A DNA stretch of 64,000 nt from Catenulispora sp. GP43 (GTDB lineage Bacteria > Actinomycetota > Actinomycetes > Streptomycetales > Catenulisporaceae). This document shows positions 32,844 to 42,038 of the stretch, piece by piece. The notes under the pieces were generated by a model. The model did not search any database and was not told where the DNA came from. It saw only the letters and a program-made list of their open reading frames with translations. The stretch is from contig NZ_JBGCCT010000031.1 of the NCBI RefSeq assembly GCF_041260665.1, forward strand, positions 1 to 64,000, read 5' to 3'. The first letter of the stretch is position 1. Every line of letters begins with the position of its first letter. The position numbers and the translations under genes are program-made.

Positions 32844-34517
32844 TCACTCAGCGGTGTGGACCAGGGCGCCTTCCACGAAGGTGTGCAGGACGGCGGCGTC
32901 GCCGATCTCGTGGGCCGGGCCGTCGAAGGGGTCGCGGTCCAGGACCACCAGGTCCGCGTACTTGCCGACCTCGATGGAGCCGGAGACGGCGTCCAGGTGG
33001 TTCACGTAGGCGGTGCCGGCGGTGTAGGCGGCGATCACCTGGCCGAGCTCGAGCCGTTCGGCGGGGTAGAAGACCGGCGCCGCGGCGAACTGCTCGGCGG
33101 ACAGGCCCGGCTCGACGCGGTTCACGGCGACGTGGATGCCGAGCATCGGGTTCGGGGAGGACACCGACCAGTCCGAGCCGGCGGCGATGGTGGCGCCGGC
33201 GCGGCTGAGCGAGCCGAACGGGTACTGCCAGGCCGAGCGCTGCTCGCCGAGGAAGGGGATGGTGAGCTCGTCCATCTGCGGTTCGTGCGCGGCCCACAGC
33301 GGCTGGATGTTCGCGGTGGCGCCGAGCTGCCGGAAGCGCTTGATGTCGTCGGGGTGGACGACCTGCAGGTGCGCCAGGTGGTGGCGGCCGCCGGGGCCGT
33401 TGGTCCGGCGGGCCTGCTCGATCGCGTCCAGGCCCAGGCGGACGGCGCGGTCGCCGAGGGCGTGGAAGTGCACGTGGAAGCCGGCGGCGTCCAGTTCGGT
33501 GACGTAGAGCCCGAGTTTGTCCGGGTCGACGAAGGTCAGGCCGCGGTTGTCGGTCGCGCAACCGCAGCCGTCCAGGTAGGGGTCGAGCAGCGCGGCGGTG
33601 TGGTTCTCGGCGACGCCGTCGAGCATGATCTTGATGCTCGAGGCCCGCAGCCGGCCGCCGACGGCCTCGGCCTCGGCGCGGCGCTGCCGGAACAGCTCCA
33701 GCTGTTCCAGACCGGCTTCGCGCTCCCACCACAGGGCCGCCGACACCCGCGCGGTCAGGGCTCCGGAGGCGGCGGCGTCGAGGTAGGTCCCGAAGTTGTC
33801 GCCGCGGCCGGCCATCGAGCCGACCCACGCGTCCTGCCACGCCGTGATGCCGAAGGAGTGCAGGTACGCCTGGCCGGCCAGCAGTCCGTCGGCCAGCTCG
33901 GCGGCGGTGGGCGCCGGGATCACCGCGTGCACCAGGCTGGCGGCCCCCTCCTGCAGCATGCCGGTGGGTTCGCCGTGCTCGTCCCGCTCGATCCGGCCGT
34001 CGAAGGGGTCCGGCGTGTCCCGGGTGATCCCGGCTTCCTCCAGCGCGCGGCTGTTGACCCACATGCCGTGGCCGTCGCGGTTCGGCAGGGCGACCGGCCG
34101 GTCCGGGACCACCGCGTCCAGCAGGTCCTTGGTCGGGGCGCCGCCGGGGAAGGCCTCCATGCTCCAGCCGCCGCCGGTGATCCACCGGGGCTCGGGATGG
34201 TTCCGCGCGTGCTCGGCGACGGCCGCGACGTACTCCGGGCCGGATTCCAGGGCGTGCAGATCGCACTGGCGCATGGTGGTGCCGCCGAAGACCGGGTGGA
34301 CGTGCGCGTCCTGGAAGCCGGGCAGCAGCAGCCGGCCGGCCAGGTCGACGACCTCGGTCCCGGCCCCGATCAGGGCCCTGACGTCCCGCTCGTGGCCGAC
34401 GGCGACGATCCGGCCGGCCCGCACCGCGACCGCGGTGGCCCAGGACCGGGCCGGATCGACGGTGAACACCGGGCCGCCGACGAAGACGAGATCGGCGGGC
34501 GATTCGGAGGAGGACAC
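32844..34517 (-). CDS. Amidohydrolase family protein (YtcJ-like)
   Basis: The 557-residue product is a metal-dependent amidohydrolase of the Amidohydro_3/YtcJ group. It shows VVDLAGRLLLPGFQDAHVHP, with the metal His pair in HVHP, then FHVHFHALGDRAVRLGLDAI and HLAHLQVVHPDDI, both bearing metal-binding His residues, then TIAAGSDWSVSSPNPM with the catalytic Asp. The C-terminus GSIEVGKYADLVVLDRDPF is typical. The GTG at 34517 follows aaggag; the ATG at 34598 would include the upstream control region. It is the first gene of the ABC operon. Family members hydrolyse amides or cyclic amides; substrate not known. Confidence 0.9.
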   Translation of the reverse strand: MSSSESPADLVFVGGPVFTVDPARSWATAVAVRAGRIVAVGHERDVRALIGAGTEVVDLAGRLLLPGFQDAHVHPVFGGTTMRQCDLHALESGPEYVAAVAEHARNHPEPRWITGGGWSMEAFPGGAPTKDLLDAVVPDRPVALPNRDGHGMWVNSRALEEAGITRDTPDPFDGRIERDEHGEPTGMLQEGAASLVHAVIPAPTAAELADGLLAGQAYLHSFGITAWQDAWVGSMAGRGDNFGTYLDAAASGALTARVSAALWWEREAGLEQLELFRQRRAEAEAVGGRLRASSIKIMLDGVAENHTAALLDPYLDGCGCATDNRGLTFVDPDKLGLYVTELDAAGFHVHFHALGDRAVRLGLDAIEQARRTNGPGGRHHLAHLQVVHPDDIKRFRQLGATANIQPLWAAHEPQMDELTIPFLGEQRSAWQYPFGSLSRAGATIAAGSDWSVSSPNPMLGIHVAVNRVEPGLSAEQFAAAPVFYPAERLELGQVIAAYTAGTAYVNHLDAVSGSIEVGKYADLVVLDRDPFDGPAHEIGDAAVLHTFVEGALVHTAE

Positions 34518-34609
34518 GTGAACTCCTTGCGAAGAGCGAGTGGAGCAGCGGCGCCGGGAAGAGCGGACACCGCCGGTGTGTGGAGCAGAAAACCCCATGA
34601 CAACGCTCC

Positions 34610-34626
34610 TGTCAATGGCATTGACA
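34610..34626. promoter_or_regulatory. Perfect 17-bp TetR operator palindrome
   Basis: tgtcaatggcattgaca is a perfect inverted repeat (eight plus eight with a central g) between the amidohydrolase operon and the TetR gene. Both strands contain ttgaca inside it, so the palindrome probably overlaps the -35 boxes of both divergent promoters. Binding by the adjacent TetR is inferred from size, symmetry and position. Confidence 0.7.
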
Positions 34627-34687
34627 GCACCGGTGCGGATACGATGTCATCGTCGCGCCACCTGCCGCCGCACCACCGGAGGACTCC

Positions 34688-35455
34688 TTGAAGGCCCGCC
34701 CCGCCCTGCCCGCAACCGAAGCCCCGGGCGCCGGCACCGGCGGCGTCCGCCGGCGCCGCGCCGCGCTGACCCGCGAGGCGATCATCGAAGCCGCACTGAA
34801 CATCGGCTCCACCGAGGGCGGCTCCGCGCTGACCTTCAGCCGGCTCGGCAAGGAACTCGGCGCCGACCCCACCGCCGTCTACCGCCACTTCCGCGACAAG
34901 GACGAACTGGTCCTGGCCCTGACCGACCGCATGGTCGAGGAGTCGGTCCGCCGCATCCAGGACACCGACCCGGAAACCGCCGACTGGCGGCAGTGGCTGC
35001 GCCTGGTCGCGATCTCAGTCCGCTCGGTCTATCTGGAACGCCCGGCCATCGCCGTCCTCGCCGCGACCCGCACCGCCGCGACCCCGGCGGAGACCACCAG
35101 CGTCGAGCGCATCATCGCCGTCCTGCACAAGGCCGGACTCCCCGTCATCGCCGCGGCCGAGGTCTACCGCGGACTGCTGGACATGACGCTGTCGATGACG
35201 CAGTGCACGGCGGCGTGGAATCTGCTGCCCGCCGAAGTCCAGGAGCAGGACGCGCGAGCATGGGCCGTCACCTACGCGATGCTGCCGGAGGAGGAGTTCC
35301 CGCATCTGCGGCAGAGCGTCCCGCGGCTGGCGGAGCTCAACCGCGACGACAGCGCCGTGTTCGAGTCCGTGCTCGACATCTTCCTGGACGGGGTGCAGTC
35401 GCGGATCGAGCGAAGCGGTGCGGCGGGCCCGGAAGCGACCGAGCCGGCGCGGTGA
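34688..35455 (+). CDS. TetR family regulator (TetR_C-containing)
   Basis: The 255-residue protein has the TetR helix-turn-helix around LTREAIIEAALNIGSTEGGS and FSRLGKELGADPTAVYRHFRDKDELV (given in parts), followed by a helical ligand domain. The TTG at 34688 follows ggagga, which is well placed. It diverges from the amidohydrolase-ABC operon across a perfect palindrome and is the likely repressor of both transcripts. The YRHF and LGADPTAVY residues are typical of TetR proteins with a TetR_C_1-type ligand pocket. Confidence 0.9.
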   Translation: MKARPALPATEAPGAGTGGVRRRRAALTREAIIEAALNIGSTEGGSALTFSRLGKELGADPTAVYRHFRDKDELVLALTDRMVEESVRRIQDTDPETADWRQWLRLVAISVRSVYLERPAIAVLAATRTAATPAETTSVERIIAVLHKAGLPVIAAAEVYRGLLDMTLSMTQCTAAWNLLPAEVQEQDARAWAVTYAMLPEEEFPHLRQSVPRLAELNRDDSAVFESVLDIFLDGVQSRIERSGAAGPEATEPAR

Positions 35456-35723
35456 TTCTCAGGCTCTGGCAGTGATTCTCGGGCTCGGCCGGCATCGTCT
35501 CGGCGCAAGGACCACACCCAAAACGCCCGTCCGCCGTCTCTCGATATCGACCGAAATGCAGACCCGGCGCGGCAACCACGCACGCGCAGGCTCCGAACCC
35601 CGAGGCCCGCTCCCAAAGCCTCACAGAGGCGAAGCCCAGTAGGCTGAAGGCGTGCACTGCGTACTGAAGTACCACCCGCGGCCAGTCCGCCGAGCGGTGC
35701 GACACCGGCTCGAGGGGGCGACC
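35456..35723. other. Intergenic region upstream of the PAC2 gene
   Basis: This stretch follows the TetR stop. It starts with a 20-bp near-direct repeat (gtgattctc.ggctc, 35452 and 35472) and contains no convincing coding frame. It must hold the promoter for the PAC2 transcript, but no clear -35/-10 pair could be assigned. Confidence 0.35.
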
Positions 35724-35792
35724 ATGCTGACCGGACAGGACCTCAGCGGCTCGAAGGACACGTTCGCACGAGGCGAAAGGCCAGGTCGATGA
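35724..35792 (+). CDS. Short leader-like ORF overlapping PAC2
   Basis: A 22-codon frame (MLTGQDLSGSKDTFARGERP-GR) starts at ATG 35724, six bases after gaggggg, a strong ribosome site. Its TGA overlaps the PAC2 ATG (ATGA at 35789-35792). Good ribosome site, short length and coupling to the next gene suggest translation or a leader role. No database family is recognised. Confidence 0.4.
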   Translation: MLTGQDLSGSKDTFARGERPGR

Positions 35793-36694
35793 TCGAGCTG
35801 GACGGGATCCCGGAACTCGCCGACCCGGTGATGGTGGCGGCGTTCGAGGGGTGGAACGACGCCGGGGAGGCGGCCTCCAACGCGGTGAAGCACCTGGCCG
35901 AGGCCTATGCCGGGGGCGGCCGGGTGTTCGCGGCGCTGGACGGCGAGGACTACTACGACTACCAGGTGCACCGGCCGATGGTCGCCTCGGTGGAGGACCG
36001 GCGGCAGGTGATCTGGCCGACCACGCGGTTCTCGATCGTGCGCGCCCCGGCGCGGCTGCTGCCCGGCGACGCGCACGAGGAGCCGCGGGATCTGGTGCTG
36101 GTGCACGGTGTGGAGCCGAACATGCGCTGGCGCTCGTTCTGCGAGGAGATCCTGGGGCTGGCGCGGGATCTGGGGGTGGGGCAGATCATCACGCTCGGCG
36201 CCTACCTGGCCGATGTGCCGCACACCCGGGCGACGCCGGTCACCGGCACCAGCTCCGACGAGGCCTACCAGGCGCTGTTCGACGTGGAGCCGCCGACGTA
36301 CGAGGGGCCGGTGGGCATCACCGGGGTGTTCCAGGAGGCGTGCCTGCACGCCGGCATCCCGCTGATGTCCTTCTGGGCCGCGGTTCCGCACTACGTGGCG
36401 CACCCGCCGGTGCCGAAGGCGACGCTGGCGCTGCTGCGCCGGCTGGAGGACGTGCTGGACCTGTCGGTGCCGACCAAGCAGCTGGCCGAGGAGGCGCAGT
36501 CGTGGGAGGCCGGCGTGAACGAGCTGGCCGAGAACGACGCCGAGGTCGGCGAATACGTGCGCACACTTGAGGAACAGCGGGACAACGAGGACGCCGCCGA
36601 TCTGCCCGAGGCCAGCGGCGAGGCGATCGCGCGGGAATTCGAGCGGTATCTGCGGCGCCAGGAGCGGCGGCGGGGGTCCTCGGAGGAGGGCTGA
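35789..36694 (+). CDS. PAC2 family protein
   Basis: The 301-residue product matches the PAC2 (proteasome assembly chaperone 2-like) family. It has MVAAFEGWNDAGEAASNAVKH-like start, FEGWNDAG and then VLVHGVEPNMRWRSFCEEIL, IITLGAYLADVPHTRATPVT, and EGPVGITGVFQEACLHAGIP. Actinobacterial members occur widely, and some are linked to the proteasome; function in this genus is unknown. The C-terminal Glu/Arg-rich region is likely disordered. It precedes a strong terminator. In many actinobacteria a PAC2 gene lies near mshC, as here. Confidence 0.9.
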   Translation: MIELDGIPELADPVMVAAFEGWNDAGEAASNAVKHLAEAYAGGGRVFAALDGEDYYDYQVHRPMVASVEDRRQVIWPTTRFSIVRAPARLLPGDAHEEPRDLVLVHGVEPNMRWRSFCEEILGLARDLGVGQIITLGAYLADVPHTRATPVTGTSSDEAYQALFDVEPPTYEGPVGITGVFQEACLHAGIPLMSFWAAVPHYVAHPPVPKATLALLRRLEDVLDLSVPTKQLAEEAQSWEAGVNELAENDAEVGEYVRTLEEQRDNEDAADLPEASGEAIAREFERYLRRQERRRGSSEEG

Positions 36695-36722
36695 GGCGTA
36701 GCTGAGGCGTAGCTGAGGCGTA
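36690..36722 (+). repeat. Three 11-bp tandem repeats at the PAC2 stop
   Basis: Three copies of gctgaggcgta run from 36690 to 36722. The first copy supplies the PAC2 TGA stop, so the gene end was duplicated in tandem. Confidence 0.8.
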
Positions 36723-36754
36723 AGTTTCAGCAGGACGGAAACCAGGGCTGAAAC

Positions 36755-36797
36755 CGTTGTGGCCGGTTCGCGATTCGCGAGCCGGCCACAACGTTTT
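36755..36797 (+). terminator. Intrinsic terminator of the PAC2 transcript
   Basis: An 18-bp stem (cgttgtggccggttcgcg paired with cgcgagccggccacaacg, one G-U) has a three-base loop att and is followed by tttt. It is the clearest terminator in the window. Confidence 0.85.
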
Positions 36798-36818
36798 CCG
36801 AGCGAGGGCGCGTGTGTC

Positions 36819-37002
36819 TTAGAGCCCTGAGACAATGCGCAGCGCCTCGTCGACCGACGCCGCCGGATCCGGCACCGGGTAGAGCGCGCCGCGGATGGTG
36901 CGCGCGGAGTCCACGATCAGCGTCGCGCGCTTGAGCCGGTCGGCGCCGGCGGCCCGGAAAGAGGGCAGGCGCAGCGCGGCGGTGAGGTGCAGCGACTGGT
37001 CG
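36819..37002 (-). pseudogene. Peroxiredoxin C-terminal remnant
   Basis: On the minus strand an open frame without start reads DDQSLHLTAALRLPSFRAAG, then DRLKRATLIVDSARTIRGAL and YPVPDPAASVDEALRIVSGL before TAA at 36819. The arrangement of LxLPxF, KRxTLIVD and ALYPVPDPAAS resembles the C-terminal third of actinobacterial peroxiredoxins. The catalytic cysteine half is absent. It runs into the start of the broken MFS gene on the opposite strand, so two damaged genes meet here. Confidence 0.65.
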
Positions 37003-38148
37003 TCTCATGGTTCTGGCGCTACTTCGCCGGCTCCACCGTCAGCCGCGTCGGCACCGCCGTGACCACCGTCGCCCTGCCCCTCACCGCGCTGGCGGCGGCG
37101 CACGCGAGCAGCTTCGAGGTCGGCGCGGTCACCGCCGCCGGGTACGTGGCGTGGGCGGTGCTGGGACTGCCGGCCGGGGTGCTGGTCGGGCGGCTGCCGT
37201 TACGGGGCACGCAGATCGCGATGGATCTGGTGCGGGCCGCGGCCCTGGCCTCTGTGCCGGCGGCGTGGTGGCTGGGGTCGGTGACGGTGGCGCAGTTGGT
37301 CGTGGTCGCGCTGGTGGTGGGGTCGGCCTCGGTGGTGTTCGACGTCGGGAACGCCACGATGCTGCCCTTCCTGGTCAGCTGGGCGGAGCTGACCGCGCGC
37401 AACAGCCTCACCTCGGGGGCGGAGGCGGTGACCAACCTGGCCGGGCCCTCGCTCGGCGGGGCGCTGGTGCAGGCGGTCGGGGCGGCGGCGGCCATCGTGG
37501 TGGACGTCGTCAGTTATCTGATATCAGCGTTCTTGCTGCGCAATGTGCCGCGTCCGCCGAGGGCCGTCACGGGAACGGCGAGGACCGGCATCCGGGCCTC
37601 GATCCGCGAAGGCCGGCACTACCTGATCCACGAGCCGGTACAGCGGGCGAACCTGTGGATCGCGACGTCGATGAACTTCGTGTGCGGTGCGCTGATGGCG
37701 CTCACGCCCCTGTTCCTGGTGCGCACCCTCGGGTTGGGCGCGGCGTGGGTCGGCGCGATGATGGCGGCCGAGGGGCTGGGCAGCCTGATCGGCGCCTCGC
37801 TCACGCCGCGGCTGACGCGCCGGATCGGGACCGGTAGGGCACGGACTGCTCGCGGGGGTGTTCGCGCTGGGGAACGCCGCCTTCGCCGGGACGGTGGTGG
37901 TGGCGAGCATCGTCACGCGCACCTACCGGCAGACCGCGACGCCGACCGCGTTGCTGCCCCGGGTGATGGCCACGGTGCGGGTGGTCTCCTGGGGCGTGAT
38001 CCCGGTCGGGGCGCTGGCCGCCGGCACGGTCGCGACCTGGTACGGGCCGCGCGCGGCGCTGTGGTGGGCCGCGGTGGCGACGCTGGCGGTGCCGATCGTG
38101 GTGCTGACCAGTCCGATCCGCGGGCGGCGGGACATCGCTGAGGGCTGA
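36987..38148 (+). pseudogene. MFS transporter broken by deletion and frameshift
   Basis: The N-terminal part from the GTG at 36987 shows FWRYFAGSTVSRVGTAVTTV and further helices up to LTPRLTRRIGTG. The C-terminal part is in another frame from 37858 (FALGNAAFAGTVVVASIVTR, RVVSWGVIPVGALAAGTVAT) to the stop at 38148. Around 37835-37857 part of a helix is missing, so a deletion with frameshift is likely. The start lacks an upstream region and overlaps peroxiredoxin debris. It resembles multidrug-type exporters of the MFS_3 group. Confidence 0.78.
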
Positions 38149-38155
38149 TATGCGT

Positions 38156-38187
38156 GTTCCCGCCGGATTCGACGATCCGGCGGGAAC
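38156..38187. terminator. Bidirectional terminator between MFS remnant and mshC
   Basis: A perfect 13-bp stem (gttcccgccggat with atccggcgggaac) encloses the loop tcgacg. It lies between convergent stops. It can terminate mshC on the minus strand as well. Confidence 0.8.
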
Positions 38188-38205
38188 TGGAAAACGCGAA
38201 AACCC

Positions 38206-39477
38206 TTACAGGGCCACGCCCAGCAGGGCGTCCGTGATCCGGCTGATCTGCCCCGGCGCCGCCGTGTTCCGCTCGGCCGAGGGGTCGGCGTCCGCCGCCT
38301 CCTGCCGGGCCACCCAGGCGTCGATCACCGCCAGCGCGCCGGGCGCGTCGAGGTCGTCGGCCATCCGCTCGCGCACCGCGTCGAGCACGTCGTCGGCCGG
38401 GACGCCGTCGGGGCGGGACACCGCCGCGCGCCAGCGGGCCAGGCGGATCTCGGCGCCGGCCAGGTCGGCGTCGGTCCACTCCCAGTCCGTGCGGTAGTGG
38501 TGCGCCAGCAGCGCCAGGCGGATCGCCATCGGGTCGACGCCGGCGTGCCGGAGCTTGGAGACCAGGACCAGGTTGCCCTTGGACTTCGACATCTTCTCGC
38601 CGTCCAGGCCGACCATGCCGGAGTGCACGTAGCTGTGCGCGTAGGGCCGCTCGCCGGTCACCACCTGCGCCTCGGAGGCGCCCATCTCGTGGTGCGGGAA
38701 GGCCAGGTCGCTGCCGCCGCCCTGCAGGTCGATGCCCATGCCCAGGTGCTCCAGGGCGATCGCGGCGCACTCGATGTGCCAGCCGGGGCGGCCCGGCTTC
38801 AGGCCTGCGGCGCGCGCCGGCTCGCCGGGCTCCCAGGACGGCTCGCCCTCGCGCTCGGCCTGCCACAGCAGGCAGTCCAGGGGGTCCTTCTTGCCGGGGC
38901 GGCCCGGGTCGCCGCCGCGCTCGCCGAAGGTGGTGAGCATCTCGGGGGCGTCCAGGTGGGCCACGGAGCCGAAGGCCGGGTCGGCGTGGACCGAGAAGTA
39001 GATGTCGCCGTCCACGTCGTAGGCGGCGCCGCGCTCCAGCAGCTTCACCACCAGGTCCACGACCAGCGGGATGGACTCCACGGCGCCGACGTAGTGCTTC
39101 GGGGGCAGGATGCGCAGGGCGGTCATGTCCTCGCGGAACAGCGCGGTCTCGGACTCGGCGAGGGCCTCCCAGTCCTGGCCGGTGGCCGCCGCGCGCTCCA
39201 GCAGCGGGTCGTCGACGTCGGTGACGTTCTGCACGTAGGACACCGGGTGCCCGGCGTCCAGCCACGCCCGCTGGATCAGGTCGAACGTCAGGTAGGTGTT
39301 GGCGTGCCCCATGTGGGTCGCGTCGTAGGGCGTGATGCCGCACACGTAGATGCGGGCCGCCTCACCGGGGGCCGCCTCCGGCGTGGGCACCAGGCCCCGC
39401 GCCGCAGTGTCGTGGAGCCGCACGGCGGAGCCGTGACCGGGCAGTTCGGGGACCTCGGGGGCGGGCCATGCGTGCAT
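38206..39477 (-). CDS. mshC: Cysteine:GlcN-inositol ligase of mycothiol synthesis
   Basis: MshC joins cysteine to glucosaminyl-inositol with ATP, forming Cys-GlcN-Ins on the way to mycothiol. The 423-residue protein has the class I tRNA-synthetase-like HIGH equivalent in [29 protein letters not shown], the zinc-site region [14 protein letters not shown] with Cys, [14 protein letters not shown], and the [10 protein letters not shown] motif. Its N-terminus KMSKS-type arrangement matches MshC rather than CysS (length and [16 protein letters not shown] start). It is followed by a GNAT gene and sits in the conserved actinobacterial neighbourhood of PAC2, SCO1664 and DUF3090 genes. It marks a mycothiol-producing actinobacterium. 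Confidence 0.95.
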   Translation of the reverse strand: MHAWPAPEVPELPGHGSAVRLHDTAARGLVPTPEAAPGEAARIYVCGITPYDATHMGHANTYLTFDLIQRAWLDAGHPVSYVQNVTDVDDPLLERAAATGQDWEALAESETALFREDMTALRILPPKHYVGAVESIPLVVDLVVKLLERGAAYDVDGDIYFSVHADPAFGSVAHLDAPEMLTTFGERGGDPGRPGKKDPLDCLLWQAEREGEPSWEPGEPARAAGLKPGRPGWHIECAAIALEHLGMGIDLQGGGSDLAFPHHEMGASEAQVVTGERPYAHSYVHSGMVGLDGEKMSKSKGNLVLVSKLRHAGVDPMAIRLALLAHHYRTDWEWTDADLAGAEIRLARWRAAVSRPDGVPADDVLDAVRERMADDLDAPGALAVIDAWVARQEAADADPSAERNTAAPGQISRITDALLGVAL

Positions 39478-39628
39478 GCGGATGATCCTATCGGGATCGG
39501 CGCGGACGGTGCCGGTGCGGGTGCGGATGGCGGCACGGAGCCGCTGCCTGGGGCATCAGGGGCAACGGAGCGGAGGGCGGGGTTTGTTCCAGCGGCCGGG
39601 CCGGCCCGGCCCGCGGACACCGCACGTC

Positions 39629-40534
39629 TCAGCCGACGGTCCCGCGGGTCCAAGCGGTGAGCAGGGGGCGGTAGCCGCAGCGGCTCCAGAACGGCCCCGA
39701 CAGCGGATTCGCGGCCGTGTAGTGCAGCAGGAGCGCGCCCAGGCCCGCGGCGTCCAGTTCGGCATGGACGTGGCGCACCAGCGCGCTGCCGACCCCGGCG
39801 CCGCGCTCCCCCGCCGCCACGGCCCCGCAGTTCAGGTAGGCCGCCGGCCCGACCCGGATCTGGCCGGTGGCCCAGGTCGCATACTCCGGAGGCTGCACCA
39901 CGACCAGTCCGACCGCCCGGCCGTCCCGCTCGGCGATCCACGCGCGCTTCTTCACCCCGCCGACGGCCTCCGCGACCTCTTCAGCCAACCGGGCCGGCGT
40001 GGACGGCCGGATCGAGACGTAGCCGAACTGCGTCTCCCAGGCCAGCTGCTCCATCCACAGACGCGTGGCGGCCTCGGTGTCCGCGGCCCAGGCCCGGCGG
40101 ATCACCAGACCGGGATCAGAGCGCGCCGCGATCGATTGACCGGCCAGGCGCACGGCGAATATCGACTGCTGCGTGAAACCCCGCTCGATCAAGGCCAGCG
40201 ACATCTCGGTGTCGCGCGAAGGCCAGGTGATCGTGGCGATGCTGTCCGGGCCCGGCCGGAACCCCCGCTGCACGGCCCACAGATCCAGCAGGGTGGCGAA
40301 CGCTTCCGGCCCGTCGACCTTCGGCACGAGTTTGCTCTCGTGGGCGGCGAAGAAGGTGTAGCCCCAGGAGTCCGGATCGACTGGCATGTTGCGCATCAGC
40401 GCCACGCCGCCGGCGCAGATCAGTTCCGTGTCCCGGCTCGTGGGATCCGGCAGCGGCCGCGAGACGGCCAGCAACGGATCGACGGCTTCGCGGCGCGCCT
40501 GATGCGCCGCCAGCAACTCTGGACTCTGTTCCAC
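39629..40534 (-). CDS. GNAT family N-acetyltransferase
   Basis: The 301-residue protein has two GNAT-like halves. The C-terminal half carries AAYLNCGAVAAGERGAGVGS, the acetyl-CoA-binding loop G-x-G-x-G/A region, and LLLHYTAANPLSGPFWSRCG. The N-terminal half is degenerate. GTG 40534 lies 12 bases beyond the SCO1664-family stop, so the two genes are one transcript. Acceptor unknown. The longer frame to 41212 is a shadow of the upstream gene. Confidence 0.85.
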   Translation of the reverse strand: MEQSPELLAAHQARREAVDPLLAVSRPLPDPTSRDTELICAGGVALMRNMPVDPDSWGYTFFAAHESKLVPKVDGPEAFATLLDLWAVQRGFRPGPDSIATITWPSRDTEMSLALIERGFTQQSIFAVRLAGQSIAARSDPGLVIRRAWAADTEAATRLWMEQLAWETQFGYVSIRPSTPARLAEEVAEAVGGVKKRAWIAERDGRAVGLVVVQPPEYATWATGQIRVGPAAYLNCGAVAAGERGAGVGSALVRHVHAELDAAGLGALLLHYTAANPLSGPFWSRCGYRPLLTAWTRGTVG

Positions 40535-40545
40535 AGCCAGAAGTC

Positions 40546-41409
40546 TCAGAACGGCGGCCAGGGAACCGGCCGCCGCCGCCCCTCCGGCCCGGGTATGCGG
40601 TCGGTGTCCAGCAGCTCCCTGATCCGCGCCCGGGTCGCGGCGACCTCCTCGGCGTCCAGCAGGGCGGCCAGCCGGCCGCCGAGTTCGCCGGTCTCGATGT
40701 CGCGGTCCAGGCGCTCCAGCACCTCGCGGAACTCCGGGCCCAGCGGCTCGGTGCTGAAGCCCCACAGCAGGGTCCGCAGTTTGTCGTCGACGTTGAAGGT
40801 CAGGCCGTGGTCGATGCCGTAGACGTGGTCCGGCTCGGCCGTGCCGACCAGCAGGTGACCGCCCTTGCGGTCGGCGTTGTTGACCACCGCGTCGAAGGCC
40901 GCGATGCGGCGCAGGCGTTCGTCGGCCTTGTGCGCCAGCACCGCAGGGCGGCCGTCGCCGAGCTCCACCGACAGCACCGGGCGCCAGTGCGCCGCGGCGT
41001 CGTCGGCCGGGTCTTCGTCGAAGTCCTCGGGCAGCAGGGCCAGCAGGTCGTGGTCGTCCTCGTCGGGGGTGTCGATCCACAGCTGGCACATGCCCGGGCC
41101 CCAGGGCCCCTCGCGCATCACCGTCGGCGGGACGATGCGCCAGCCGGTGGCCTGCGACAGCTCGTAGGCGGCGACCTCGCGGGCGGCCAGCGTGCCGGTG
41201 GGGAAGTCCCACAGCGGGCGCTCGCCGGCCACCGGCTTGTGGACGCAGTTCAAGGTCACGCCGTCCAGGGCCACCGTGCCGTACAGCGTGGCGTTGGAGG
41301 CGTTGGTGAGCCGGCCGGTGATGGTCAGCTCGCCGGCCGTCAGCACCTGCCGGATCCCGGCCGGATCCAGGTCCTGCTCGGCCTCGGCGTCCGCTCCGGG
41401 GGTGCTCAA
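40546..41409 (-). CDS. SCO1664 family protein
   Basis: The 287-residue product shows the actinobacterial SCO1664-family pattern: LTITGRLTNASNATLYGTV, VHKPVAGERPLWDFPTGTLA, AAYELSQATGWRIVPPTV, then AFDAVVNNADRKGGHLLVGT and GIDHGLTFNVDDKLRTLLWGF in two parts. This layout, with ADRKGGH and IDHG, resembles phosphatidylinositol 3/4-kinase-like or HipA-like folds, so a kinase-like activity is possible. TTG 41409 overlaps the DUF3090 stop (TTGA). It is part of the conserved DUF3090-phosphomutase neighbourhood. Function unknown. Confidence 0.86.
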   Translation of the reverse strand: MSTPGADAEAEQDLDPAGIRQVLTAGELTITGRLTNASNATLYGTVALDGVTLNCVHKPVAGERPLWDFPTGTLAAREVAAYELSQATGWRIVPPTVMREGPWGPGMCQLWIDTPDEDDHDLLALLPEDFDEDPADDAAAHWRPVLSVELGDGRPAVLAHKADERLRRIAAFDAVVNNADRKGGHLLVGTAEPDHVYGIDHGLTFNVDDKLRTLLWGFSTEPLGPEFREVLERLDRDIETGELGGRLAALLDAEEVAATRARIRELLDTDRIPGPEGRRRPVPWPPF

Positions 41410-41972
41410 GCGGCGCGCCGCCGGTAGCCGTTGGCGCGCGGGCACACGTGGCCCTCGGGGTCCAGGGGCAGCGAGCAGAACGGGCACGGCGGGCGCCCGG
41501 CCGACACCACGGCCTTGGCGCGGGACGTGAACGCCCTCGCCTGCGCGCCGGTGAGCCGCACCACCATGGTCGGCGGGCCGTCGGCCTCCATGTCGCCCAG
41601 CGGCGGCTCGCCCTCGCCCTCCATCGGCGCCATGGCCTCGATGACCACCCGCTGGGTCTCGCCGTCCCAGGCCAGGGCCAGGGCCGCGACCCGGAACTCC
41701 TCGAAGACCGGCTGCTCCAGGGGCTTGTCGTCGGCCAGCTCCAGCGGCGCGATCGCCGGGACCGGCGCGGCCCCGCCGGAGCGGCGCACGACCTCGTCCA
41801 GCAGGTCGTCCAGGCGCTCGGCCAGCGCCTCGACCTGCTCCTTCTCCAGCGCCACCGAGGTGATCCGGCCGCCGGAGGCCGCCTGCAGGTAGAAGGTGCG
41901 GTGCCCGGGGAGTCCGACGGTGCCGGCGACGAACCGCTCCGGGGGGTCGTAGACGAAGAGTTCCCGTGACAC
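41406..41972 (-). CDS. DUF3090 family protein
   Basis: The 188-residue product matches DUF3090 (SCO1663-like): FVYDPPERFVAGTVGLPGHR, a FYLQAASGGRITSVALEKEQ stretch, and VVRLTGAQARAFTSRAKAV. The C-terminus is a zinc-finger-like CPFCSLPLDPEGHVCPRANG with three Cys and one His. It is widespread in actinobacteria and always near SCO1664- and phosphomutase-type genes. It overlaps SCO1664 by four bases. No reaction is known. Confidence 0.9.
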   Translation of the reverse strand: MSRELFVYDPPERFVAGTVGLPGHRTFYLQAASGGRITSVALEKEQVEALAERLDDLLDEVVRRSGGAAPVPAIAPLELADDKPLEQPVFEEFRVAALALAWDGETQRVVIEAMAPMEGEGEPPLGDMEADGPPTMVVRLTGAQARAFTSRAKAVVSAGRPPCPFCSLPLDPEGHVCPRANGYRRRAA

Positions 41973-42038
41973 CGTGTTTCCTCCTACAAGCTTCGCGCTC
42001 AGGCCCTCTCCCGGGCCCCCGCAATCAAGCCTATGCGT

